Assembly (NCBI GenBank): GCA_045837725.1
Contig: JBEWZL010000087.1
Coordinates: forward strand, 1-64,000
From: Vermamoeba vermiformis
Taxonomy: Eukaryota; Tubulinea; Echinamoebida
Reading direction: 5' to 3'
Length of the DNA: 64,000 bases
Shown: positions 23,852 through 35,506 of the stretch, piece by piece
Numbering within the stretch: the first letter of the stretch is position 1
Layout of the letters: each line of letters begins with the position of its first letter
The notes under the pieces: generated by a model
The model's input: the letters and a program-made list of their open reading frames with translations, nothing else
The model's database searches: none
What the model was told of the DNA's origin: nothing
Position numbers and translations under genes: made by a program

Positions 23852-26800
23852 TTATTTTGTTTGTGCTACTCCGTTGGTACCAGCAGCGTGCACATTATTA
23901 ACAATGTTATTAGAGGTATTATTTGTAGCAGTTTGATTTTTCGATTTCTTTTCGTCTAAAGCTTGCTTTCGTTTGGCCAATTGCCCAACAAAAGTATATA
24001 AAAACTTGAATATACCTTTGCAGCCTTTTTTGCGCAAGTAATCCAAGTAATGGAAGCGAATGTTTTGTTCTCTGAAGTGTTCTGGTCGGAGAACTGGAGG
24101 AGTCGCTTGTTGACCTGGCTTTTCAACAGTGCTCGATGCAGTTAACTCCTATATTATTAAAGTATTAGTAATTGGTGCGATAGTTGCGCAAGCTTAATAG
24201 CGCGCCACATCCACGAGTTTTCTGCGTCGATCGGATTCGTACCTTTAAGCAAGTCCAACCAATGGAGCCCAAGCTGTATGAATATGCAATTGACAAGGCG
24301 CTATCAATGCCTCTAAATTGAATCTTCTCGCGCACATCGACAGGCAACATGAGCGGATTTGAGAACTCGCTTTCTGAAACAGCCGGTGCTTGGCCAGCAA
24401 AGACCTTGTCTCTCCAAATAGCATAGCAGAACGACCAAATATATCCGTTGAGTGCTGCGACTTTATCGAGACCTTGCTTGAACGATAACTCAGGCTGTTC
24501 AAAAAAGGTACGTTAGATCGCGTGCCAAAAACAATCATAAAAGTACCTAAAAGATTACTATATGACACCATATAATTTGCAAAGGTATCATTATGATATT
24601 AAGATTCGTCATAAATTAAAATAATCAATGATACATACCACGAGTTTGTTGGAGATGCCCAATCTCAAATTGTCAAATTCGCTCTTGTATTTGGTGAGCA
24701 CGGCACACATGCGCGACAGAGGCATGCACGAGGCTGATAACAGCATACGATAGACGCAGTAGCTCGAAGGTGGTGTCGAGAACGGGATCCTGAACTTGCT
24801 GTGCAGTCTGCAGATCACTTCAAAGAAGTTCAACACCGCGTTTTGCATGAGCACGTGATCTCTGTCCAATTGCAGCGCGAGCACGCCAACACCGTCTAAG
24901 AACTTGATGGTCTCGGCAATCGTTTTCATGTAGTCTACGTTCGGTTCCAAATCATTGAATACGAAGTGGTCAACCCTATTAATTCATATTGTTAGCTCTT
25001 TGAATATTGAAGAAAAGCAGATGCGCATCCACATCCAAAAAACCAACCCGAAATCGATAGAGAATATTTAATACTAAGAGTAGTACTTACTTTTGTTTCT
25101 TAATCATAGCGACCCAATCGACTTTGAACCAATTCAACAACATTTCGGTTAAGTGATTGAACACTCGGGCACGTTTTTCAGGAGTTTGAGCGAAGAACAA
25201 TCGCGTGTTCAAAAATTGCAGCAATTCTATCGACAGAACTTCGTACGGCGAGGGCTTGATGAATTCTAACAGCTTCAATACTAGATCGATGTTCTCGTCA
25301 AAGTCCCAAGTCTTCAAATAACGCGATAAAAACTTGTACATTGATGGCAATAGTTCCTATAATGATATTTATGTTAGCAAATTCCGAGTTAATGAAATAG
25401 TACTGCAGATCGTGCAACAAAACTCCGATCTTTTAAAAATCGAAAGAAAATTCTAGAAAATAATTTAAGCCCTAAAAATAATACGTACCTTAGTAACGGA
25501 AGCAAATTGCAGCATTTTGTCGAATAAAGCTCGTCGCAGCAATTTGTTGCCGGTTTTGTTGCGCCAATTGAATGCTGATAATAATAGATTGTTGAAGGTC
25601 CTTTCTAATTCATCTCGTGATTCCTCGCTGTAATTAAGTGATAACAAGTGAATTAAATGTTCGTTGACTGGCTTCGTCAAATTAAATAGATCTGCATTGT
25701 GGATCGCTGTCGTGTTGTTGATTATTGCTTGCTTGTTCCACGTCTCAGCTGTCTTCTTATCTTTTTTCTTATTGGTATTATTGTTGCTATTATTATTACT
25801 TCCATTTATCTGTTCTTCACTGTCAGATTCATTTTCTAAAGATATTGTTTGCGTGTCAATTGAAATTACCAATTTTTTGTTATATTTCGATTGAATAGCA
25901 GCTATCTGATTCGACCATTCGCTATCAGGGCACTAATAAATAATACTATTAGAAACTATCCTTAAATAATCGCTCAAGTCCTAGTATCGTGAAAACTCAA
26001 AATTATTTCGTTTTTGAAGCTTACCTTAAATACTTCAAATGTCGATGAAACACTCGCTGAAACTGTCACCGACTTGTCGTATTGATGGAACACATTGCAT
26101 AAACACTGCAGCTCTGGCTCGTTCGGCGAATTCGCGGCCAATTTGTTCCTGGAATGAAATCAAGCTTAATACGTCGCGCAAATAATTCTAACTTAATCTT
26201 ATCAATACTTACAAACTTCGTGCTCTAAACGGTTGCACGTGGCATGCACGAGTGACCATGCTGAGGAGGTTGCAAATCAACGGCCTATTCATTCAGAAAG
26301 CATTAATAAACGCTGGTAATTTGACGATTAAACAGTTTTTGCGTATAATCTTGCACTGAATAATTTTGCGCGAGAAAATTAGCGTTACAGCAAGGTTTGA
26401 TTCACATTTTTGAAGATATTGCAATCAATTTGCTGCGAATAAACGGGTCTGTGAACGTACCTTAATCGTTTTTCTTTCAAATATAAGAAGAATACGACAT
26501 ATAGCTTATCAAAAATTGATCTATCGCGAATCAAATCGACGACTAAGAGTAACCACGTCAAAACGGCCACTTTCAATTCCTAAAATTAAATAAAAATTAG
26601 CTTAAGCTCGAAAGCGCCTTAACATTATAATTTTAACATCGGAGTATTAGCGTATTATTTTTGTAATCAATTTGAACCTAATAATCGTTCGATCCTGCAA
26701 AACTTCGATCTGTCAAGCTGTTTCGCGTCCAGATTGAAATTTAACGCTTACCATATTATATGTTACAAAAGGACCCATGAGGTTAACAATGTCGTCGGTG

Positions 26801-27325
26801 GAAACAAAATAGCGAGGGATTAAAGTTCGGATCAGGAATATGGATGTGCTTTGGTCTAAATAATCGGGATTAATAAATTAATACAATAATTAAAATATTA
26901 TTTGCATGATTATTACTTACCCTCATTCTTCGATAGGGCCACAATTATCTTGACTAATTTATTAATTTGCAGTTCATCCAATCCGTGCTCGATACTTAAA
27001 TCTTGCAAGGAACGTAATTCCTGCGATGAATTTGATTGAATGCTCTTTTTTGTTGGTGAGCTTGGCCGTTTTCTTTTCTTGCTACCACTGTCCGTCAATT
27101 TATTTTCGGCCGGATCGGCTGCTGAAATTGCTGAAAAAATAAGAAGAAATGTTATTTAATTGAATGTAAAATAATTATATTAATTGTATTATACAGTATA
27201 AGAGCCTAACGATTAAATTTTTTCGAAACGAGAGATTTCCATCCTCCGCCACAAAAATTAAAGCCACTCTTACCTTTCGCAAGCCCGGAAATTAATTTGT
27301 TTATTTTCTTATCCGTTGCCTCCAT
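23852..27325 (-). CDS. CENPI: Centromere protein I (Mis6/CENP-I family)
   Basis: About 760 aa in eleven exons (first exon 27325-27274, last about 24150-23852), close to the size of animal CENP-I. Matching features in order: an early helix with LDELQINKLVKIIVALS, then IRTLIPRYFVSTDDIVNLM, a short block reading HVQPFRARSL (human CENP-I has the similar VKPFRVRKL), a central Asn/Lys low-complexity insert, the helical region YRMLLSASCMPLSRMCAVL, and a C-terminal Lys-rich helix. Known role: component of the constitutive centromere network (HIKM group) that helps load CENP-A and build the kinetochore. The N-terminus is Lys/Arg-rich (KKRKRPSSPTKK), consistent with nuclear import. Its start faces the Ras-like gene, separated by a 247-bp shared upstream region. 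Confidence 0.75.
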
Positions 27326-27572
27326 ATTATAATTCTACAATGACATTATGAACCAATTCAAATAGTTCTCTTGTTGTGTTCAACGATCGACCGCAGAAAT
27401 TTTGGCGGCAATGGCGAAAGCAACACCAAACCCCAGAAAAGAACGGTTGCGAAGCTAACAAAGCAATACTAGAAGTACATATAATATTATTAGCTTTAGC
27501 ACGTGGCAGCCGCAAGAGATAAGTTAAAAAAGATCTAATTTTATTTTTAAATCAGACGAACAACACAAAATT

Positions 27573-28118
27573 ATGACCCACCATATTTGTATTCTCGGCA
27601 CTAAAGGTGTAGGTAGAATGGCCTTATATAACCGACTAAGGTGGGGAGTCTTTGTCGAAAAGGGATATTATGACGCTCCCTGCGATCCAACGGCGATATT
27701 GTCCATTATTGTTGATGGCCAAGAAGAAACGTATGATATTCAGACTGACTATGAGGAGGTCGGACTTCGAGAATTGGCCATACAAAAATTTGCGCACGGA
27801 TTTATTTTAGTTTATTCCGTGGAGATGGCAGAGTCTTTGGAAAAATTAGCTGAAACTGTCCAATTAATAACACGACTTAGAGGGACCAGTGATTTTGCAT
27901 TCGTGGTTGTGGCAAATAAGACGGATTTGGACCACAAAATCCCTCGTCAGGACGGTGTGGAATTTGCGAAGCGACACAATGCTCCTTTTATCGAAATTAG
28001 CTGTCGCAATAATACTGGCCTAAACGAGATATTACCAGCGATAATACGGGAAGTCAAAAAGAGAAAACCAGTACAACGGCCACAAGGCAAGCAGAAAGAA
28101 AGATGTATAATATGTTAA
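27573..28118 (+). CDS. Atypical Ras-like small GTPase with CaaX end
   Basis: Single-exon, 181 aa. The fold is Ras-like: an N-terminal strand and loop (ICILGTKGVGRM), FILVYSVEMAESLEKL, VVANKTDL (G4) and FIEISCRN (G5). The C-terminus has a basic stretch (VKKRKPVQRPQ) and CIIC, a CaaX-type prenylation signal, so membrane attachment is likely. The nucleotide-handling loops are degenerate: in the P-loop the Lys-Ser/Thr pair is Arg-Met, and the DxxGQ of G3 is replaced by a QTDYEEVG stretch without the catalytic Gln. It is therefore probably a non-hydrolysing or weakly binding pseudo-GTPase, rather than a classic switch. This is inferred from the missing residues. Confidence 0.85.
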   Translation: MTHHICILGTKGVGRMALYNRLRWGVFVEKGYYDAPCDPTAILSIIVDGQEETYDIQTDYEEVGLRELAIQKFAHGFILVYSVEMAESLEKLAETVQLITRLRGTSDFAFVVVANKTDLDHKIPRQDGVEFAKRHNAPFIEISCRNNTGLNEILPAIIREVKKRKPVQRPQGKQKERCIIC

Positions 28119-28285
28119 TAGGGAATATAATAGTATGTAATAATAGAATCACAATAAAGCGAGGTTAAAATGGAATAAATTCTGATAAAATAGTCCAAAT
28201 TTCAAGCACGTGCTCTCGAACATCTATTTCGGTCCCCAAACTGTCATTTTATCATATTACGAACTATAGTCAATACAACAAGATC

Positions 28286-30272
28286 ATGGAAGTACCAAAG
28301 AAGCTTGATCCAAAGAACTACCCGATCAACCTTCCGCACCACGCTAGCTCTTGGAGCCGCAGAAAAGAAGCACTTGCTAAGAAAGTTAGTAAGTACCAGT
28401 TAAATAATAATTAGCCTCATTAAACAGTAAAACAACAGATATGAAGCGGAATTGCGAGTAAAATTTAAATCAAGACTCGTCCCTAATTTTAAAAATTAAT
28501 TATAATATCCAAAAATATCTACATAATTCACTATTAACGAGAATAATTGTCAGCAAATTTCTCTGAATTGGACGAGTTGTTTCGTCAGCTCGATCCGAAG
28601 AGCAGCACACCTCTGTTCTTGGTTGATTACTACAAGCCTGATAAGCGTCAAAAACCTCGAGAAGTCTTCTTCGAGAAGGTAAGCTTGCGCGTGAGAAGTG
28701 AAATATGATGCCTAACATCTTTGTTTCAGATCTTGCCCAACATCCAAGCTTTGGTTCTCAAGCTTCCAGAACTGTTCCCTAATCCCATATACCACCTCGT
28801 GCCCCAAACTGATGCAAGAATCTTATTGACTCGTGAGCAAGCCTCCGCACTGCTGGCCTGTGCCTTCTTCCATATTTTGCCTCGTCCTGATTCAGTTTAC
28901 ACTCGCATTATGTCATTCAACGACGTGAATTTCGACGTACTATTCAGCGTTAATGCTGATATGTTCCCTACTGCTACTGGTACGCGAGATTGATAGTTTG
29001 GCACGTGTCGTACTTGCTGACACTTTAACTCCAGGCTGCTTGTGCTTGTTGCACTATTTCAATCGCATTCAAGAAAAAGCACCCGAGGGCCATATTATTA
29101 TTCACCGTAAAGTCCTTGAAAAGAACGAGAAGCCCGACTGGTGCAACAGTAAGAAGCCTCTGCGAAAGGTACAAAATAACCAGATTTAACTTTGCTACTT
29201 ATCTTAATGCTTTATTAACTGTTTATTAGATTCAAGTCGATCATGACGTGAATATTGAGAATGATACCGAGTCGTATTTCCACGCAGATTTTGCGAACCA
29301 ATACATCGGCGGAGGTGTTTTAGGCGGCGGTTGTGTGCAAGAAGAGGTACGTAATGCTGTTTTAAGACGTATGTTAGTCTTCTTATTGACGGCTACTTTG
29401 TGAAGATATTGTTCCTTATTAAGCCAGAATGCCTCGTGTCGATGCTGATCTGTCCCAGAATGGAAGAAAACGAAGCCATTATCATTTCTGGCGCAGAACG
29501 ATTTTCAAACTTTTCTGGTGCGTAAAGAATTATCTCTAATATAAGGAGCTAATCAGAGCTTACTTTTTACTTGTTTTGTTAGGTTACGCACATAGTTTCA
29601 GATACGCCGGAGATTTCGTGGATCAAACTCCTCGCAATGAGAAGTTGAACATTGTGCGCAACCACATCATAGGTATAGATGCAGTAGTTAATTCTGGCGG
29701 CTTCGAGTTCCAGTTCCGCGATGCAAAGTTGTATCGGGACATCAATAAGGCTTATTGTGCCTTTAGAGGCTTGAACGAGGACGATGGTAATCTCGAAGAT
29801 AAGGCACCGATCATATCTACCGGAAAGTAAGTATTTATTAAAGGAGTATAATATTAAGCCAATCAAACAATGGCTGAACTTTCAATTTTCCGGATGTACT
29901 TCGAACAAGCTTTTCGTTCAATTATTGTTGATTTTTAACCTTATATTTAGTTGGGGTTGTGGTGCCTTCGGAGGTGATAAGAAGCTTAAGGCTATTCAAC
30001 AATGGCTCGCGGCAAGTGAAGCAGTTGCGGAAGTCAACTACCACACCTTCAAAGACATGCCGTTCACTGAATCGCTCAAAAAAGTGTCCTCGGCACTATT
30101 GGCTAAAAATATTACTGTTGGTCAGCTCGCGACAGCACTAAACGAATTTGCCAAATTAGTCCAACAAGATGCGTGGGAGAACCGAGATCTGTTCAAGTAC
30201 TTAAACACGCACTTTAAGCTCGATGAAGCTGACGTCGATAAGCTTGCTAGTGACATTCAAAAGAAATTGTAA
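28286..30272 (+). CDS. PARG: Poly(ADP-ribose) glycohydrolase (PARG)
   Basis: Exons: 28286-28388, 28554-28678, 28730-28979, 29035-29168, 29230-29346, 29406-29517, 29583-29826, 29951-30272; 468 aa, in frame. The catalytic signature is intact: GGGVLGGGCVQEE, with the two Glu that act in ribose-ribose bond hydrolysis. Also present are the PARG helical domain upstream (LLTREQASALLACAFF), FLIKPECLVSML, ISGAERFSNFSGYA, and NWGCGAFGGD. The enzyme removes poly(ADP-ribose) chains after DNA damage and related signalling. It has no obvious long N-terminal regulatory region, so it resembles the compact PARGs of protists. Most likely cytosolic and nuclear. Confidence 0.93.
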
Positions 30273-30418
30273 AATAAATCATCGCTTGTTAATTTGCAAC
30301 TAAGCGAAGAAAAATTCTTGTTTGGATCAGATCTCGCTACAAACTATTCGATTGGGGTTAATTCTGCCTTGAATATATAAATAGCACTAATTACACCAGC
30401 TTTATTTACATGATTAAT

Positions 30419-30482
30419 CAGATCCGACTTTTTGGTACTTTCATGAACAGGTTCTTTGATTTTCAAGTCATTTCCGAATCTG
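30419..30482 (-). promoter_or_regulatory. Possible SECIS stem-loop in 3' UTR of the selenoprotein gene
   Basis: About 40 nt after the TAA, CAGAUUCG (30482-30475) can pair with CGGAUCUG (30426-30419) over eight positions, enclosing AUGA at 30471-30468 and A-rich unpaired stretches. This is the right place for a SECIS. The GA quartet geometry is not convincing by eye, so treat it as a candidate only. Confidence 0.3.
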
Positions 30483-30523
30483 TCAGTCATTCGATCAAAA
30501 GATTGGATCGATTAAGGAATTAT

Positions 30524-30977
30524 TTACAATGTCGCTACGGCTGTATATCCGTGCTCTTTGAGTTTGGGTCGCAGATCAGCAATAGAAGGATAAGAAGTAG
30601 TTTCCAATCTTGAATAAATTAATTCGGATCCAACGTATACTTCAAATGCTCCTATTATAGTACTCTTATCATCGTATTCTAACACGGCGCCGGGGAATTC
30701 AAAATTAATATAAGCCTTGAGCTGCTGGAACTGCAACCAAGGACTTGTCCCCGCTCAGGATTTGCACGGCGTGGACCTTTATTATTAAAAATAATTGTAA
30801 ATAATTTGAGTATATTTTGAAATTAGTTTAGAGGCTAATTAGCTTTTATTGAGAAATTCTAGAACGAAGATCTTACTTGTAAACGACGAGGATCTTGTCT
30901 TGTTGTGAATTGTGGTTCCTTACGGCCTCACGCTCTTGCACTTGCTCGGCAATAGACTTTTTGCTTGTGTTTGACAT
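30524..30977 (-). CDS. Rdx/SelW-like selenoprotein with in-frame TGA (Sec)
   Basis: Exons (minus): 30977-30877 and 30776-30524; 117 aa if the TGA at 30757-30755 is read as selenocysteine. Exon 1 ends KILVVYK and joins in phase to STPC-K-S-U (CxxU: Cys codon 30766-30764, TGA at 30757-30755). The frame continues open past the TGA for 77 codons: AGTSPWLQFQQLKAYINFEF, IIGAFEVYVGSELIYSRLET, ending VATL and TAA. The layout beta1-CxxU-helix, then a strand and FEV-type hairpin, is that of the Rdx family (SelW, SelT, SelH, SelV), presumed thiol redox proteins. The CxxU sits four residues later than in SelW. The alternative is a broken Cys gene; the fit of frame, motif and family domain favours Sec. 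Confidence 0.72.
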
Positions 30978-31098
30978 TAGTAATACGGATAAAATTAAAA
31001 AGATTTGCAAAACACGAAATATCGCTAACCTCAAACGTTGACCTCAACTAGGCAAAAAAACTTATTTATTTATTATTATGATAAGGTGATCGAGCTTT

Positions 31099-33117
31099 AT
31101 GGCAGAACGAGAATCCAGTAAAAGAAAATTAGATGAAGTAGATGGCATTAATCAGAACGAACCATCCAAAAGGTTCAAAGTACGTTTTACAACAAAATTA
31201 ATATGAATTATTCTGTATTAAACGGCAGTTACCAATGCCTCGAATTAATACTGAGTGCAAATCCAAAAAAAAACGATCAAGAAGTTCCTTCAAAATTTTT
31301 GTATTACTTGATCGTTACCATAACTAAAGCACATTATATTGTAGGTTGATGATGGTCCATATCAATTAAATCACCTAATTCACGATGAAGAGATCTTGCT
31401 GACCGATATCAAAAAATTGGTTGAGATAGATACTAAAGCGGATCCGTTCGATAAAATTTCCTCTATATTAAATATAGAGTCAAATAGCGCGACTGAGGCA
31501 GACGGAGAAGCAAATAACTCTTCCACATCCGCGAGATCAAAAGTTGAGCAGATCTTCAAAGTGTGCGCAGACTGGCGTGCCAATTATACTAGTAGAATAG
31601 AAAATAGAGCTTCAATACGCATTGGAGAATTATTACTATTATTTGCAAAGAACATGGTATCAAACAGCGTGGATGCACAAACACATCTGCTCACTATGAC
31701 AAGCATGACGACAAAAGCTCTTATCAAGGCCTTGCCACGCGATATATTAACAACAGTATTAAATCAATTAATATCAATTGGTGCTATTTCATTCCCGTAC
31801 AAAAAGTTTTACGTGACCCCTGCGGATCAGCTCTTTGCGAACCTTCAAAAGTACCAGCCGGAGATTTCCGAGAAAAAATTTTCACCGAATGCGTGTGGGC
31901 CCGTCGACAAGTATCTATTCCCTATTCAGTTTAACGGAAAATACACTGTCTTATCGAACAACGATGCGAACTACAACGCGATTGACGTGATTGGCGATCA
32001 CTTCACTGAAGAGCAGAGAATGAATGCGATTAGAGCGGATCAGAAGCTGTCGCCTATGGACTATTGGAAACAACACGCTTATGACGTAAGTACCTTTCTA
32101 ACGACATCCACTAAAATTTTTCAAATTGGATCCAATTTACGCCTTCACATCTTTTGAATGCGCGACTATTAATTCGATAGTAATTACTATCTATTCAAAT
32201 CATTATTATTAATTAGTATTGGTTGTAGAAACCGTCAATTCAAATTTCATTATTATGCGTAAAGAATCGGAACCTGGTTATAATGGTCATAAATTTTTTT
32301 GAAGTAGCTTTTTGAGAGGTTTTTATTACTTGTAATGAACTTTTTTTGCTAGATAATTAAAGGAGTATCACAAACTCAACACGATTTGAACGCTGAAAGT
32401 ATGCGCGAAGAGCTCTACAAACAAGTCAAAGAGTGCACGCAGTTCAAACCAACGGTCGCGTACAGTGTCTATAAAATGCTCAATGCGAAGCGAATATTAG
32501 ATTTTTCAGCTGGTTGGGGCGATAGATTAATAGCTGCTATGGCGTTAGAAGAATTGGAGCAGTATTTGGCCTTCGATCCGAACACGGCGCTCAGATCCGG
32601 TCATCTTCAAGCCGTCAAAACGCTGTGGAAGAATAAAGAAGATATCAAAGACGATGAATTTCCTAAAGAAGTAGAGAATTATATACGAACCATTCGAAAA
32701 AGCGACAATTCCGGCAGATCTCAAGTTCGATCTGGTTTTCACTTCGCCGCCGTTCTTCAGTTTTGAAATTTATTCTAAGAATGAAGGCCAGTCCGTAGAA
32801 AGTTACCCGCAATTCGACAAATGGATGAAGAAATTTCTGTTTGTGGCGCTGGAAAAGGCTTGGAACGCGTTAGAAACCAACGGACATTTAGCCATTCACA
32901 TTACTGACGCTGGAAGGAACCGCGTTGTCGAGCCTATGAACTTGTATATACAATATGCATTGCCGAATGCGAAGTACTGTGGAGTTATTGGCACGGAAGG
33001 TGGATCCAACAAAATATTTCCTATTTGGGTGTGGCAGAAGATTAACGAAAAGACAGACTCACGCGACAAAGACGACGCGATTCATTTAATGAAAAAATAT
33101 TACCGTAACTTGTATTA
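31099..33117 (+). CDS. Amino-methyltransferase-like protein (TSPPF motif), frame broken
   Basis: Exons: 31099-31179, 31345-32085, 32353-33117. The N-terminal ~250 residues are an unrecognised helical domain after a KRK-rich start. The C-terminal part is a Rossmann-type methyltransferase: ILDFSAGWGDRLIAA is the AdoMet loop and YLAFDPNTAL the acidic ribose-binding strand. In the shifted frame DLVFTSPPFF gives the catalytic (S/T)PP(Y/F) motif of amino-group DNA/RNA methylases. Reading continues to NGHLAIHITD and a C-terminal KYYRNLY. The frame breaks between about 32690 and 32720; a homopolymer near 32698 is the simplest site. Substrate is unknown (DNA adenine/cytosine-N or RNA). Similar domains occur in large DNA viruses and bacteria, so transfer is possible, but I cannot test this. 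Confidence 0.65.
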
Positions 33118-33437
33118 AAGTAATAAGATTAATTCCAACTTGTTTGCGTCGCGTTTATGATACTGGTATTGTCTTTGACAATAGAACGAAGTTGCGAGCG
33201 GCTGAACCAAAATCCTACTGAGTTTGACCATGCTGACGAACGTAGTGCTGAAAGGTATTCGTTTTGTACGCGACGTTTCAGCAATCTAAATTTCAACCCG
33301 TTTGCATTAATTACTGCAAAGAAGCTATTCGCTTTTAATGGAACGATGATTACTTCTGGCCTTTATTTACATCATTTCAACGAACTAGGAGTTCATTAAT
33401 GAAACAATAGCCACAATAAAAGTCACTTCAAACGTGT
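33118..33437. other. Convergent intergenic gap
   Basis: Spacer between the methyltransferase-like gene (plus) and a small unknown gene (minus). It should contain two terminators. The open frame 33157-33399 has no recognisable feature, and I do not call it a gene. Confidence 0.4.
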
Positions 33438-34362
33438 TCAAAAGCCGTCGAAGACATCTGCAGGGTCACTTTGCCTTGCCTCGTAGAACCACTGCTCATA
33501 ATCTTGCACGTTTTCTTCATCAGCAGCAGCGTGTTGGGGGGTAGTTACGTTGCCTCCTTGTTCCACGACCAATTCGAGCGTTGGAGTGGCAGGAATTACT
33601 GGGGGAGGGAACGGCAAATCGGGAATTTCAGCTTCTGGCTCAGCCACGGGCTCGATTTGAATAGCTCTCTGAGCGCGTTTTGTGGGCAGTCTGAGCTCTA
33701 CTATACCTGTCTTGGTGATGGACAGCACTTTCTTTTTTTGCAACGATTGCTTGACTTGCGTTATGGCTGTACGATTGGGGCTTGTCGGATCCATCTTCTT
33801 GGCACCAGCATTGCTAACCTTTTTTTGGTGGGTCTTGGTGATGCGTAGAAAAGAGTCCAGGCTCGTCTCCGAGAAGCGAATGACGCCATCTGCTTGCGGC
33901 TTAAGGTCCAAAAGATCCGCTGTCTTCTCCGCTGCAGGTAGGTAGGTTACGCGTTCATCGTTGGGGACAAGTGCGTTGTTAGGAGTGTGATAGCGACGAG
34001 CTGCTTTCCACAACAACACAAGGTGACGAGTTTCAGCGTCGCTCATCTGCTCAACGCGAGAGCGATCTAAATAATAATTATAGATAATATTATTATCTAA
34101 GTAATAAAGGTGATAATACTAATTTAACTAAAGTCAAACTATGTAAATTCATACCAAAATAATGAATCGGAGAAAGAGGTTTTGGCTTTCCAGTTTTTCG
34201 ATCAGATCAATTCTCTCGTCCAATCCTTTGAGGCAGTCGTATTGATCTTAAATCGATCAACTAAAAACTATGCATAAGCAAATAATATAACAGAAGGGAA
34301 AGAAAGGATAATAAAGTAAAAGGTTGGAAAAATAATAACGGATCTTACTTACATGAAGTCAT
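33438..34362 (-). CDS. Unrecognised 212-aa basic protein
   Basis: Exons (minus): 34362-34353 and 34066-33438, in frame to 212 aa (MTSYRSRVEQ...). I do not recognise it. Seen: a helical start (ETRHLVLLWKAARRYHTP), a middle with many Lys (VKQSLQKKKVLSITKTGIVE), a KRAQRA patch that could be a nuclear signal, and an acidic Pro/Glu-rich tail ending in DVFDGF. Its upstream DNA is a duplicated copy of the segment upstream of the degraded family copy at 35.5-38.9 kb, so the two may share a promoter origin. No membrane segment or signal peptide. Confidence 0.6.
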
Positions 34363-35506
34363 TGCGAAGAGAGGTTTTGTGGGTTTTGTTAGATTTTTTT
34401 GATTTAAAATAGACTCGTTGCAAATCGCTATTTATATTTTCTATTCTCCGAGATCAGAAAATTGACGCGCGTCATCTCGAACCTGCGCTCTCATAATTCA
34501 CTGAAATATCTGATTTCGTTTTGTATACCACTCTATTTGCCGTAAATAACTAGGGTGATACTCCAAGGGATTTTGTGCGGTGAATTTTGAATTCGTATTT
34601 TTGGAACGTGAAATTGTGTCTCTTGAAACGACTGACACTTGCATCGATACTGCGCTTCAATATGGCTATTAATGATGCTCGTCAATTGAATGTTATTAAT
34701 TGGCTGACAATACTGCGGTCACGTTTTTGTGCGGTGTAAATTAAGTTTGGCTGATCCTCGCTTGAATAATGACTGGAATTCCACTTAATCGGCTTCAATA
34801 ATAAGACGCGACGTAGATACAACTGTAGCATTGCTTCTGGGTTGCTTTGGCTTAAAGAGTCATGGTCCCATTAGCTCGTGGACTACGGACGTAATTTACA
34901 CGTCGGATGTGACTTCATCTTCATAAGAAATAATGAGCCTCGTGTGGTGGTACTCATACTTGACTAAACACATAAGAATTGTTCGTGCCGGAAAGAACAC
35001 GATTTTGTCTGGTTAGTTATTCTGGTTTGCTAATTCGCCGATCCGTTGTGGAATTGTCTTGTACCTGAAAATCGGTAGATCCAAGTACCTTTCGAAGTGA
35101 GTGAACACGAGGAACTTCTTTACTCTGCGCATTATTGAATATTAAGGCAATAAGAATTTCTACCCAACTAAACAGGTCCGATCGAGAGCTTTATCTCTCT
35201 CATTCTACTCGATAGACAGCTTTGTTCGAACAAAATTAGTGCCGAATAAACTGTAATAAATTTCTTCATTGACAAACGAGTACGCTATCTCATAGAACGA
35301 ACTCGTGCATAATCACTCGATCTATGAGCCTTGTCCGTCGTCTCATTCTTTTGATCAAACGTTTGTAACGAATAATACTAAGGATAATTCAAGACTCTCA
35401 TGGCACTACATCTTGCACAATAGCGAATTAGATAAAGATAAGACGAACCAGCTCCGCAATGCCCAATGCTACTTCGTCTCGCCGTTTTGGTTGAAATTTA
35501 CAAGTT
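34363..35506. repeat. Non-coding spacer with a ~350-bp duplicated segment
   Basis: Between about 34450 and 34803 the sequence closely matches 38989-39332 in the same orientation, including the blocks GGTGATACTCCAAG and CTGACACTTGCATCGATACT. Each copy ends shortly before the start of a minus-strand gene. The rest (34804-35506) has no gene I can support. Confidence 0.6.

Noticed and set aside
32659-32692. A ~34-nt intron to explain the methyltransferase frame break
   Set aside because: GTAGAG...AAAAAG could be spliced, but the exons would not rejoin in the needed frame and the length is below other introns here.
33157-33399. 80-aa frame between convergent genes
   Set aside because: No motif, no splice context, and the position is expected to be terminator sequence.
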